Below, piece by piece: positions 1 to 9,187 of a stretch of DNA of 64,000 nucleotides (within the stretch, counting starts at the first letter, position 1; every line of letters begins with the position of its first letter). Origin of the DNA: an uncultured Tropicimonas sp. (lineage in GTDB: Bacteria > Pseudomonadota > Alphaproteobacteria > Rhodobacterales > Rhodobacteraceae); contig CANMIP010000023.1 of the NCBI GenBank assembly GCA_947497945.1, forward strand, positions 1 to 64,000, written 5' to 3'. Made by a program: the position numbers and the translations under genes. Below the pieces are notes generated by a model, which saw only the letters and a list, made by a program, of their open reading frames with translations, searched no databases and was not told where the DNA came from.

Positions 1-12
1 ACCAGCTTCTGA
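1..12 (+). CDS. 3' end of an upstream Flp-like prepilin copy (partial)
   Basis: The window opens on codons for Thr-Ser-Phe followed by TGA. These are identical to the last codons of the complete prepilin ending at 497, and the next 65 bases also match. This is therefore most likely the last few codons of a tandem paralogue whose body lies before the window. Only three codons are visible, so the product is inferred from the repeat. Confidence 0.65.
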   Translation, partial: TSF

Positions 13-41
13 TCCTGTCCATTTGACATGATCCTGGCATT

Positions 42-77
42 GGCCGCGCTCGAAGGAGCGCGGCCTTCGCCTTTTCC
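42..77 (+). terminator. Rho-independent terminator after the upstream prepilin copy
   Basis: Perfect 10-bp stem GGCCGCGCTC / GAGCGCGGCC (42-51 and 56-65) with a GAAG loop, followed by a pyrimidine-rich TTCGCCTTTTCC tail. Confidence 0.8.
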
Positions 78-302
78 GGCTTTCGACACCCGGGAGTCCT
101 CCCATTCGGGAATCGAAACGAACAGCGTCGAATTCTCTAAGATTTCGTTACTTTTTCCGAAATTCGTACGATCCGCGCCCCATTCCTGCCCGTTTTCGCG
201 GGCCATATAGGCTCATGCCAGGACGGGGATCGGGTCATTGAGAGGCCGACCCGAAGAGATCCGAACGGCCCCAAACCGAGACACACTTTCTGGAGACAGA
301 CT

Positions 303-497
303 ATGAAACTTTTCAACCTGATCAAATCTTTCCGCAACGATGAAGACGGCGCCGTGACCGTTGACTGGGTCGTGCTGACCGCCGCCATCGTTGGCCTGGG
401 CATCGCTGTGCTGGCCGCCGTTTCCGGTGGTGTCGAGGATCTCTCCACCGACATCTCCAACCAGCTGCTCAGCCAGGAAATCACCACCAGCTTCTGA
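303..497 (+). CDS. Flp-family type IVb prepilin
   Basis: 64-aa protein with the layout of a Flp/Fap prepilin. A short charged leader ends in Asp-Glu-Asp-Gly (residues 14-17), followed by a roughly 25-residue hydrophobic helix. Cleavage is expected after Gly17, giving a mature protein beginning AVTVDW. The canonical Flp site has Glu-Tyr at +5/+6; here it is Asp-Trp, a variant I associate with Rhodobacterales pilins. It should be the major pilus subunit, held in the inner membrane and assembled by the CpaB/C/E/F-TadB/C machine encoded next. It has its own terminator at 527-562, which fits separate high-level expression of a structural subunit. The 3' end duplicates the sequence at the start of the window, so it belongs to a tandem family. 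Confidence 0.85.
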   Translation: MKLFNLIKSFRNDEDGAVTVDWVVLTAAIVGLGIAVLAAVSGGVEDLSTDISNQLLSQEITTSF

Positions 498-562
498 TCC
501 TGTCCATTTGACATGATCCTGGCATTGGCCGCGCTCGAAGGAGCGCGGCCTTCGCCTTTTCC
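486..562 (+). repeat. 77-bp direct repeat, copy 2
   Basis: Identical to 1-77. It covers the last codons and stop of the prepilin at 303-497 and the terminator behind it. Confidence 0.95.
527..562 (+). terminator. Rho-independent terminator after the prepilin
   Basis: Stem GGCCGCGCTC / GAGCGCGGCC (527-536 and 541-550), GAAG loop, then TTCGCCTTTTCC. Same element as 42-77. It separates the prepilin transcript from the downstream assembly genes. Confidence 0.85.
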
Positions 563-715
563 ACCCCGCCCCCAGGAAACACTCCATTTCCAAATTCGGG
601 ACAGCGGAACACTTAGTTGACACATTTCGACGGCAAGCTCTTCCTGGGCGGCAATTAACGTCGTGCCGGTATCAGTATGTACGAGTGGGGCCGGAACGGT
701 CCGGGAAGGAACAGG

Positions 716-907
716 ATGTTTCACACGACCGAGGCTTGCGGCTTTGTCCGCGACGAGGCCGGCGAAGCGACAGTCAACTGGGTTCTGCTTTCTGCCGGCG
801 CCATCGTTCTTGCACTCGCGGCGATCACCCTGCTTGGGGACGGCATGGAGGCGAAATCCGAGCTCCTCGCCACGACAATCTCGGAACGTCCCGTCGGAGT
901 CGACTAG
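716..907 (+). CDS. Divergent second Flp-like prepilin or pseudopilin
   Basis: 63-aa protein starting at ATG 716, preceded by AAGGA at 706-710 with 5-base spacing. An in-frame ATG at 677 would add 13 residues but lacks such a site. A short leader ends Asp-Glu-Ala-Gly, followed by EATVNW and a hydrophobic helix, so it has the same architecture as the 303-497 pilin but with Asn at +5 and Trp at +6. The C-terminal tail is longer and unrelated. It may be a minor pilin or pseudopilin of the Tad pilus, or a diverging duplicate. It lies between the major pilin and cpaB, where Tad loci often carry extra small pilins. Function is inferred from layout and position. Confidence 0.65.
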   Translation: MFHTTEACGFVRDEAGEATVNWVLLSAGAIVLALAAITLLGDGMEAKSELLATTISERPVGVD

Positions 908-1083
908 CCCGCTCCAGGGCACAGATTCCCAATCTCGCACAATGCTATCAATAACGCAGCTTTGTCATTCCCGAACCTTGCTGCGGCCTTTCTAATGCCG
1001 CATTCCTTCTTCAGTGTGGAAACAGAAACTACCAGTGCCCATTTTGTGCACGAGCAGGAATAAATGTAAGGAAAGGACAGTTC

Positions 1084-1965
1084 ATGCGAGTGGTATTCGC
1101 CCTGGTCCTGATAGCAGGCATCGGCCTGGCGGGCTTCGCCGTGTTCATGGCCCAGTCCTACATGGAAGATATGAGCGCGGAGCGCGACAGGCTGCTCGCG
1201 GCTCAGGCGGCGTCTCCGCCGATGGTCGACGTTGTCGTCGTCCAGAAAGACAAGGCCTATGGCCAGGTCCTGAACAAGGAAGATGTCAAGTGGATGCGCT
1301 GGCAGCAAGACAGCGTGCCGACCGGCGCCTTCGTCCGCGATGCATCCTCTTTTCCCGAAGGCAAGGTTCAGGCTGGCGACACGCTCTTTCCCGAAGGCGT
1401 GCCCGATCGGTTCGTGATCACGTCGATGATGCAGTTCGAACCGCTTCTTGTACACAAGGTGACGAATCCCGGCGAGGATGCCGGGCTGACCTCCCGGCTG
1501 AGCAAGGGCATGCGCGCCTTCGCGATCCGAGTCGACGTCTCCTCCGGCGTGTCGGGGTTCCTCAGACCGGGTGACCGGGTCGACGTCTATTGGAACGGCT
1601 CCTCCGCCGGGGGCGAAGGGCGCGGCAGTATCACGAAGCTGATCGAGACCAGCATGAAGCTGATCGCCGTCGACCAGATTGCCGACACGGCGCGGACGAC
1701 CCCGGTCATTGCGCGCACCGTCACAGTCGAAGCCTCCCCACAGCAGGTCGCGAAACTCACCCAGGCACAATCCTCGGGCAAGCTGTCGCTGTCTCTGGTA
1801 GGCGCGGAAGACGACACCGTCGCCGAGGTCAGCCAGGTCGACCAGCGCTCGCTTCTGGGCATCGTCGAACAGGCCCCGGTCGTGGTCGAAGAAAAGCGTG
1901 TTTGCACGACGAAGATCCGGCGCGGCGCCGAAGTCATCGTCCAGGAGATCCCCTGCCCGCAGTAA
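1084..1965 (+). CDS. cpaB: Flp pilus assembly protein CpaB/RcpC
   Basis: 293-aa inner-membrane-anchored periplasmic protein. One N-terminal hydrophobic segment (about residues 4-24) is followed by an SAF-type domain (about 45-105) and the RcpC/CpaB domain, with the characteristic stretch 'PGDRVDVYWNG' near the middle. CpaB-family proteins work with the secretin CpaC in the outer-membrane part of Tad pilus machines. The start is ATG 1084, after an AAGGAAAGGA ribosome binding site. Two cysteines near the C-terminus could form a disulfide. The position between prepilins and cpaC is standard for tad/cpa loci. Confidence 0.9.
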   Translation: MRVVFALVLIAGIGLAGFAVFMAQSYMEDMSAERDRLLAAQAASPPMVDVVVVQKDKAYGQVLNKEDVKWMRWQQDSVPTGAFVRDASSFPEGKVQAGDTLFPEGVPDRFVITSMMQFEPLLVHKVTNPGEDAGLTSRLSKGMRAFAIRVDVSSGVSGFLRPGDRVDVYWNGSSAGGEGRGSITKLIETSMKLIAVDQIADTARTTPVIARTVTVEASPQQVAKLTQAQSSGKLSLSLVGAEDDTVAEVSQVDQRSLLGIVEQAPVVVEEKRVCTTKIRRGAEVIVQEIPCPQ

Positions 1966-2176
1966 TCCCGGCCGGCGCGGCTCCTGCGAAGCCCTTTCAA
2001 ATCAAGACGCTATCAAGAATCGAACCCGCATCCCCGAAATGGTGTTGCGGGTTCACTACATAAATGTCACCCGCCAACGCCTTGATTCTTGCAATAAATC
2101 ACAATTGCGGGCACTCTGTCCCAACATGCGGGCGATAAGACCCGTCGAACATATGTGATCGAGAGGCAGGATCACC

Positions 2177-3610
2177 ATGACAGTCAAGACGCTTGTGCGG
2201 GCGGGTCTTCTGGGCCTCGCGATTGCCGGCACCTCTTTCGTTTCATACGCGCATGCCGAAACGCTGCGCGTCTCGGGCGGCACGATCCAGCGGGCACTGA
2301 AAGTGCCCATGAACCGCGCCGTCGTGGTTGAGAGCGACGCCGCTTTCGCCGAACTATCCATCGCAAATCCGGGAATCGCCGATATCTCGACGCTCTCCGA
2401 GCGCTCGATCTACGTGCTCGGCAAGGCGCCGGGGCGGACAACGCTGACGCTTCTGGCCCCCGATGGCACACTCATCACCAATGTCGAGGTGCAGGTCACC
2501 GCCGATGTCGGAGAACTCAAGGAGCGGCTGCGCGAAGTGCTGCCGGGCGAGCAGATCGAAGTGCGCCCCGCAAATGACGGCATCGTGCTCTCCGGGACAG
2601 TAACCAGCGCCGTGGCGCTCGACCGCGCCCTGGACCTGGCCAATCGCTACGCACCCGACCGGGTCTCCAACCTGCTGATGGTTGGCGGCACCCAACAGGT
2701 CATGATGAAGGTGCGCTTCGCCGAGATGAGCCGGACGGTTTCCAAGTCGCTCGGCTTCTCCGCAGCCGTGAACGGCATCGCGGGCGGCGGCGATATCGGC
2801 TTCGTCGGCGGCAACGGCACCTACCTGAGCGACAACAACCTTTCCAACCTCTTCGATGGCGACAGCGACACGGGCATCACGCTCGGCGATGGAACCGAAG
2901 GCGCGTTCCAGCTCGGCTTCGGAGCCGGCGATGTCGAATTCGCCGTCCTGATCGAAGCGCTGGAATCGAAGGGCTTCGTGCGCACGCTGGCCGAACCGAA
3001 CCTGACCTCGCTGTCGGGCCAGGCCGCGAGCTTCCTTGCAGGCGGCGAATATCCGGTTCCGATCACCGATGACGAGGGGAATATCACCGTCGAATTCAAA
3101 CCCTTCGGTATCGTGCTGAACATGACGCCCCGGGTTGTCGGCGACAATATCAACCTGTCGCTCTCGGCCGAGGTCAGCGCGATCGACGAGTCGATCAGCT
3201 ACACAGACTCGGGGCTTTCGATCGCCGGTTTCGCGACCCGAAAAACCGAAAGCACCGTCGAGATGCGCGACGGCGAGAGCTTTGCCATCGCCGGTCTGCT
3301 GGAGGACGATTTTCAGGACCTGAGCACCCAGGTGCCCTGGCTTGGCGACATCCCTGTGCTGGGCGCCCTCTTCCGCTCGGCCGATTACGAGCGCGGCCAA
3401 TCCGAACTGGTCATCATCGTCTCGGCACATCTCGTGACCCCGACTCGCGGCGACGCATTGGCGCTGCCCACGGACCGGGTCCGGCCGCCAAGCGAGAACC
3501 AGCTTTTCATGCGCGGAATCACCGCCGTGACCAATCGGCCCGTAACCGGCGGCGCGGGCGAAGTGGCCCGACAGGACTTCACCGGTTCCTACGGCTACGT
3601 GATGGAGTGA
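2177..3610 (+). CDS. cpaC: Tad pilus outer-membrane secretin CpaC/RcpA
   Basis: 477-aa type II/III secretin family protein. A signal peptide of about 27 residues ends near Ala-His-Ala. It is followed by the pilus/secretin N-terminal domain (about 30-105), a BON-like segment (about 110-160) and the C-terminal secretin domain from about 170. The conserved secretin stretch 'TLAEPNLTSLSGQAASFLAG' is present, as are the late 'VPWLGDIPVLGALFR' features. It should form the outer-membrane ring through which the pilus passes. The start is ATG 2177 with AGGCAGGA upstream. The 211-bp gap before it contains repeated TGCGGGC motifs, so it may have its own promoter. The stop lies 5 bp before the lipoprotein gene. 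Confidence 0.92.
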   Translation: MTVKTLVRAGLLGLAIAGTSFVSYAHAETLRVSGGTIQRALKVPMNRAVVVESDAAFAELSIANPGIADISTLSERSIYVLGKAPGRTTLTLLAPDGTLITNVEVQVTADVGELKERLREVLPGEQIEVRPANDGIVLSGTVTSAVALDRALDLANRYAPDRVSNLLMVGGTQQVMMKVRFAEMSRTVSKSLGFSAAVNGIAGGGDIGFVGGNGTYLSDNNLSNLFDGDSDTGITLGDGTEGAFQLGFGAGDVEFAVLIEALESKGFVRTLAEPNLTSLSGQAASFLAGGEYPVPITDDEGNITVEFKPFGIVLNMTPRVVGDNINLSLSAEVSAIDESISYTDSGLSIAGFATRKTESTVEMRDGESFAIAGLLEDDFQDLSTQVPWLGDIPVLGALFRSADYERGQSELVIIVSAHLVTPTRGDALALPTDRVRPPSENQLFMRGITAVTNRPVTGGAGEVARQDFTGSYGYVME

Positions 3611-3615
3611 GTCAG

Positions 3616-3936
3616 ATGAAAACCCACACACTCACCCTTGCCGCCTTCACCACCAGCCTGATGCTGGGCGGCTGCGCCTATTGGAACGAGGAGGCCGGCG
3701 CCTTTCTCGACCAGGGTGACTTCGGCAATGCGACGCTGAACAACCAGCTCGCCCATACCTGCCGCAAGCTCACGCCCGCGAATGTCTCGAAATACGGCAA
3801 CCCGCTCTCTTCGGGCTGCCCGGGTCGGATCCAGGACGGCAAATACGCCATGTTCGCCTATGGGGAGACGATCACGAGCGCGACGGAGAAGACCTCCAGC
3901 TCGGTCGAGAACGCGGATCTCGAGGCCCAGCAATAA
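3616..3936 (+). CDS. Small lipoprotein of the Tad pilus locus
   Basis: 106-aa protein starting at ATG 3616, with GGAG at 3604-3607. An in-frame GTG at 3607 is possible but less likely. The N-terminus has a lipobox ending LGGC, so Cys20 should be lipidated and the protein membrane-anchored. The mature part has two further cysteines and no domain I recognise. It follows cpaC by 5 bp and is followed by a strong terminator, so it belongs to the cpaB-cpaC transcription unit. Small lipoproteins in tad loci can act as secretin pilotins, and that role is possible here. It is too short for CpaD, and no OmpA-type protein follows it. Confidence 0.7.
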   Translation: MKTHTLTLAAFTTSLMLGGCAYWNEEAGAFLDQGDFGNATLNNQLAHTCRKLTPANVSKYGNPLSSGCPGRIQDGKYAMFAYGETITSATEKTSSSVENADLEAQQ

Positions 3937-3965
3937 ATAGCTCCAATTCTGATCGCTTTGTTGCG

Positions 3966-3994
3966 AACGGCGCCTCCCCGGAGGCGCCGTTTTT
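3966..3994 (+). terminator. Strong Rho-independent terminator after the cpaBC-lipoprotein unit
   Basis: Perfect stem AACGGCGCCTCC / GGAGGCGCCGTT (3966-3977 and 3980-3991) running into a T run. It splits the tad locus into two transcription units. Confidence 0.9.
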
Positions 3995-4303
3995 CGTCGA
4001 ATTGCCTGTTTTCGTAACGGTTTTCCGTACCCCGTCAGCGGTTTTTGCCCTTGTATCAGCGGAAATCAGCGCATCGTGGTTTATTCTCGCTCTGGAAACA
4101 GAAAGCGATTTAGGCGAGAACAAGCTCCACTTTCCGCACGGTGACGACATTCCGGCCCAACTTTTGCCCGGATTTGCGGGCAAACAGGGCGCAGGAGTAG
4201 TGTGTGCAAAATGTGTGCACGAGAGACGGGTTCGACCGGTAGAGCCAGGAAGGCCGCGCCGAGATTTCAACCGACCGCGTCATCTGAGAAGGACGATTTG
4301 CGA
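3995..4303 (+). promoter_or_regulatory. Leader/promoter region of the cpaE-tadC operon
   Basis: There is no gene in this 309-bp stretch. It contains a perfect dyad TTTGCCCG-N6-CGGGCAAA at 4163-4184 and the 12-mer TGGAAACAGAAA (4093-4104), which also occurs before cpaB (1017-1028). It also shares TGTGCACGAG (4214-4223) with the cpaB leader (1045-1054). Many tad loci carry an OmpA-family gene at this position, and none is present. The control role is inferred from the preceding terminator and the motifs. Confidence 0.5.
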
Positions 4304-5554
4304 ATGAACACCAGCGCTGCATTGCAACCAGAGCCCGCACCCGTGGCCGCGTGCACGGTCAGTCGCGACGTGCAGAATTTCGACCTGTTGATCGAGGACA
4401 TGGAAGCGGAACTTGGCGAAAGCTGGGGCGACCTGAGCTTTGCCGATGCCGCGGCCTTTCTCGCGCAGCCCGATGCCAACGCGTTGGAATTCATAGCAAT
4501 CGCCATTGACAGCGAAGATGAGAGCGAGATCGCCATGATTGGCGACCTGATCCATCTGGCGCAGGACAAGGGCGTCAAGGTGCTGCTGATCGCGCAGGAT
4601 GTCGGCCCTGTCGTCCTGCACCAGCTGCTCAATTTCGGTGCCGACGGTTTCCTTCCCTACCCCTTGCCGGAGGGCACGCTGCACGAGGCGATCGAGCGCC
4701 TGCGCGCGCCTGAGCCCGTTGCGCCGCCGCCCTCTGTGCCGGGCACGGATGGTCACGCACAAAAGGCGTCGGGCGACCGGGACGGGGTGATTCTCGCCGT
4801 TCACGGCCTGGCGGGCGGAGTCGGCGCAACAACTTTTGCCGTCAATCTCGCCTGGGAACTGGCCACCGCACAGAAGAAGGATGGCCCGACCGTCTGCCTG
4901 CTCGACCTCGATTTCCAGATGGGCACGACCTCGACCTATCTCGACCTGCCCCGCACGGACATCGTCTACGAGCTGATCTCGGACACGGCCTCGGCCGACA
5001 GCGACAGTTTCCGCGCCTCGCTCCAGATCTATGGCGACAAGGTCCATGTCCTGACCGCCCCCAAGGACATGCTGCCGCTCGACATCGTCGGGCCGGAAGA
5101 TGTCACCGCCCTGCTCGACTTTGCCCGCTCCAATTTCGATGTCGTTCTGGTCGACATGCCCAAGACGCTCGTGGCCTGGACGGAGACAGTTCTCAATGCC
5201 GCCCATGTCTATTTCGCGCTGATGGAACTGGACATGCGGTCGGCCCAGAACGCACTGCGCTTCATCCGGTTGCTCAAGAGCGAGGATCTTCCCTATGAGC
5301 GCCTGCGCTTCGCGCTGAACCGCGCGCCCCGTTTCACCGACCTGCAAGGCAAGGCGCGCGTCAAGCGCATGGCCGAGAGCCTCGACATCGATATCGAGCT
5401 GCTGCTGCCGGACGGGCAGCGCCAGGTCACGCAGGCTTGTGATCACGGCGTTCCGCTGTCGCAGAATGCCGCCAAGAACCCGCTGCGCAAGGAAATCGCC
5501 AAGCTGGCCGGCTCGCTCTCCGAGCTGATGGCCGCTGAAGCCGACGCTGGCTGA
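4304..5554 (+). CDS. cpaE: Tad pilus localisation ATPase-like protein CpaE/TadZ
   Basis: 416-aa protein with an N-terminal receiver-like domain (about 20-145) and a C-terminal MinD/ParA-type fold (about 160-400). The start is ATG 4304 with AGAAGGA at 4287-4293. An upstream in-frame start at 4202 would add 34 unlikely residues. CpaE/TadZ places the pilus machine at the pole and partners CpaF. The deviant Walker A position reads AGGVGATT (residues 170-177): both lysines of the KGGxGKTT motif are Ala, so ATP hydrolysis is doubtful. Loss of catalytic residues is known in TadZ proteins. It is the first gene of the cpaE-cpaF-tadB-tadC operon. Confidence 0.9.
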   Translation: MNTSAALQPEPAPVAACTVSRDVQNFDLLIEDMEAELGESWGDLSFADAAAFLAQPDANALEFIAIAIDSEDESEIAMIGDLIHLAQDKGVKVLLIAQDVGPVVLHQLLNFGADGFLPYPLPEGTLHEAIERLRAPEPVAPPPSVPGTDGHAQKASGDRDGVILAVHGLAGGVGATTFAVNLAWELATAQKKDGPTVCLLDLDFQMGTTSTYLDLPRTDIVYELISDTASADSDSFRASLQIYGDKVHVLTAPKDMLPLDIVGPEDVTALLDFARSNFDVVLVDMPKTLVAWTETVLNAAHVYFALMELDMRSAQNALRFIRLLKSEDLPYERLRFALNRAPRFTDLQGKARVKRMAESLDIDIELLLPDGQRQVTQACDHGVPLSQNAAKNPLRKEIAKLAGSLSELMAAEADAG

Positions 5555-5587
5555 ACCCGGCGCGGTTATTAGACAAAGGTCCAGACC

Positions 5588-7030
<1,443 letters not shown>

Positions 7031-7043
7031 CGGAGAGCGCCAC

Positions 7044-8012
7044 ATGACCATATCCGCCGAACCAATCATCTATGGTTTGATCTTCGTCGCCGTTCTGGTG
7101 CTGGTCGAGGGTATCTACCTCACCGCCTTCGGCAAGTCGATCAGCCTCAACTCCAAGGTCAACCGCCGGCTCGAGCTGCTCGAAAAGGGCGGCGCGCGCG
7201 AGGAGGTGCTCGAACAGCTCCGCAAGGAGATGACGCAGCATATGAATGCGCGCGGCATCCCGCTCTATTCGATCCTGGCCGACAAGGCCCAGAAGGCCAA
7301 TATCGCCTTCTCTCCGCGGCAGCTCATCCTGGTGATGATGGTGCTGGGCATGGTTGCCTTTGCCGGGTTGTCGATCGGGACGGATGCCGGCCTGGCGGTT
7401 CGCATCGTCGTCGCAATCGCCATGGGCGTCGGCTCGGTCTACATGTGGGTTAACGGCAAGGCCAAGAAGCGCCTCGCGCTGATCGAGGAGCAGCTTCCGG
7501 ACGCGGTCGAACTGATGGTGCGGAGCCTCCGCGTCGGGCACCCCTTCTCCTCCGCGGTCAATATCGTGGCGCGCGAGGTGGCGGACCCGCTGGGATCCGA
7601 GTTCGGCGTCATCGCCGACGAGAGCGCCTATGGCCGCGAGGTCTCCGAGAGCCTGAAATCCCTCGCCGAGCGGATGGACATGCAGGATTTGCGCTTCCTC
7701 GCCGTGGCCGTGACCATCCAGCAGCAATCGGGCGGCAACCTCGCCGAGATCCTCGACGGTCTGGCCAAGGTCATCCGGGCCCGCTTCAAGCTGTTCCGCC
7801 GGGTGAAGGCGATCACGGCGGAAGCCAAGTGGTCTGGCATGTTCCTGTCGGTCTTCCCGATCCTCGCGCTGGTGGCGATCAATGTCATCCAACCGAACTA
7901 TTATGATGAAGTGAAAGAAACCTCCGTCTTCATTCCGGCCTGCCTGGCCGTGGGAGCGTTCCTCTTCGTCAACGTGGTCTTCATGAAGATCATGGTCAAC
8001 ATCAAGGTCTGA
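7044..8012 (+). CDS. tadB: Tad pilus inner-membrane platform protein TadB
   Basis: 322-aa type II secretion F-domain membrane protein. There is an N-terminal membrane segment (about 5-27), a further pair near 95-135, a cytoplasmic GspF-type domain (about 150-275) with 'LPDAVELMVRSLRVGHPFSSA', and a C-terminal pair from about 270. With TadC it forms the platform that CpaF acts on. It starts 13 bp after cpaF with GGAGAG upstream and ends 8 bp before tadC, so the three are co-transcribed. Confidence 0.92.
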   Translation: MTISAEPIIYGLIFVAVLVLVEGIYLTAFGKSISLNSKVNRRLELLEKGGAREEVLEQLRKEMTQHMNARGIPLYSILADKAQKANIAFSPRQLILVMMVLGMVAFAGLSIGTDAGLAVRIVVAIAMGVGSVYMWVNGKAKKRLALIEEQLPDAVELMVRSLRVGHPFSSAVNIVAREVADPLGSEFGVIADESAYGREVSESLKSLAERMDMQDLRFLAVAVTIQQQSGGNLAEILDGLAKVIRARFKLFRRVKAITAEAKWSGMFLSVFPILALVAINVIQPNYYDEVKETSVFIPACLAVGAFLFVNVVFMKIMVNIKV

Positions 8013-8020
8013 GGAAGCTC

Positions 8021-9010
8021 ATGGAATTTCTGCAGCAAGCAAATGACTGGTTGATCGCGAATTTCGGCGAGCTGGGCCCGCTCTACGCCGTGGGTGTCCT
8101 CGGCACGGTTCTCATCGTGCTGACCCTGCCGATCTTCCTGCGCAAGCAGGTGGATCCGCTCGACAAGCTCAAGGCACAGAACCGCGCCGCCGCACTTGAG
8201 TCCAATGGCAAGAAAAAGAAGGCGCTGCGTCATGGCGGCGGCTCCGACAAGCTGAACAAATACGCCAACTTCCTCGAGCCGCAGGACGAAGAGGAGATGT
8301 CGACCGCCCGGCTGACCATGCTGCAGGCCGGCTATCGCTCCAAATCCGCCGTGCGGACCTTTCACGCGGCGCAGTTCATCCTCGGCGTCGGCTTCCTTCT
8401 GCTCGGGGTGCTCTACGCAATCGTCAGCTCGACGACCGGCGAGGTTTCGACCCAGCAGCTCATCCTGGCGATCATCATTCCCGGGGCAATCGGCTACTAC
8501 ATCCCGAAATACTGGGTCAGCCGCCGCCTGCAGACGCGCCAGCAGGAAATCACCAACGGTTTCCCGGATTCGCTCGACATGATGCTGGTCTGCGTCGAAG
8601 CCGGCCAGTCGCTGGAGCAATCCATCATCCGTGTCAGCACGGAGCTGCGCGCGGGCTTCCCGGCGCTGGCCGACGAGTTCGAAATCGTTTCGCACGAGAT
8701 GAAGGCCGGCAAGGACAAGATCCAGGTTCTCAAGGACATGGCCGAACGTTGCGGCGTGCCGGATGTCGCCTCCTTCGTGACGGTTCTGATCCAGTCCGCC
8801 AGCTTCGGTACCTCGATCGCGGAAGCGCTTCGCGTCTATGCCGGCGAGATGCGGGACAAGCGCGTCATGCGGGCCGAGGAAAAAGCCAACGTGCTGCCGA
8901 CCAAGCTGACACTGGGCACGATGATGTTCACCGTGCCGCCACTGCTGATCATCCTGATCGGCCCCTCGATCTACGAGATCTACACCACGCTGAATGCCGG
9001 CGCGCTCTGA
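8021..9010 (+). CDS. tadC: Tad pilus inner-membrane platform protein TadC
   Basis: 329-aa GspF-domain membrane protein, the paralogous partner of TadB. Hydrophobic segments lie at about 20-40, 115-155 and 295-322. The conserved 'GFPDSLDMMLVCVEAGQSLEQS' region is in the cytoplasmic domain. GAGGAAG precedes ATG 8021. It is the last gene of the operon: a hairpin at 9034-9057 follows and the next gene is on the other strand. The TPR gene tadD that often follows tadC is absent. Confidence 0.92.
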   Translation: MEFLQQANDWLIANFGELGPLYAVGVLGTVLIVLTLPIFLRKQVDPLDKLKAQNRAAALESNGKKKKALRHGGGSDKLNKYANFLEPQDEEEMSTARLTMLQAGYRSKSAVRTFHAAQFILGVGFLLLGVLYAIVSSTTGEVSTQQLILAIIIPGAIGYYIPKYWVSRRLQTRQQEITNGFPDSLDMMLVCVEAGQSLEQSIIRVSTELRAGFPALADEFEIVSHEMKAGKDKIQVLKDMAERCGVPDVASFVTVLIQSASFGTSIAEALRVYAGEMRDKRVMRAEEKANVLPTKLTLGTMMFTVPPLLIILIGPSIYEIYTTLNAGAL

Positions 9011-9033
9011 GGCTCCGAACGTGTTGGACACCG

Positions 9034-9057
9034 TGCCACGCAGGAAACTGCGTGGCA
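9034..9057 (+). terminator. Hairpin terminator after tadC
   Basis: Perfect 10-bp stem TGCCACGCAG / CTGCGTGGCA with a GAAA tetraloop. The downstream T-tract is weak, but the position between convergent genes supports a terminator. Confidence 0.65.
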
Positions 9058-9187
9058 TGTTCCGATTCTGCGCCTCGAATTGACGGGATCGCGCGTTGGA
9101 TGAGGCCGCGAACAGGGCGGGCCAGACGGTGCGGCGGAATCTCTGCGCACATCCCGACAGGCCGCAAATCGCGGTTCGCGCCGCGTC

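Larger units (their letters stand above)
1..77 (+). repeat. 77-bp direct repeat, copy 1 (prepilin 3' end plus terminator)
   Basis: Bases 1-77 are identical to 486-562. The unit holds the last prepilin codons, the stop, a short spacer and a hairpin terminator. The two copies diverge abruptly right after the T-rich tail. The identity suggests a recent tandem duplication of a pilin gene with its terminator, or gene conversion. Confidence 0.95.

Noticed and set aside
78-302. CtrA-type sites upstream of the pilin gene
   Set aside because: No TTAA-N7-TTAA pair was seen. Only the GCCCG-N6-CGGGC dyad stands out.
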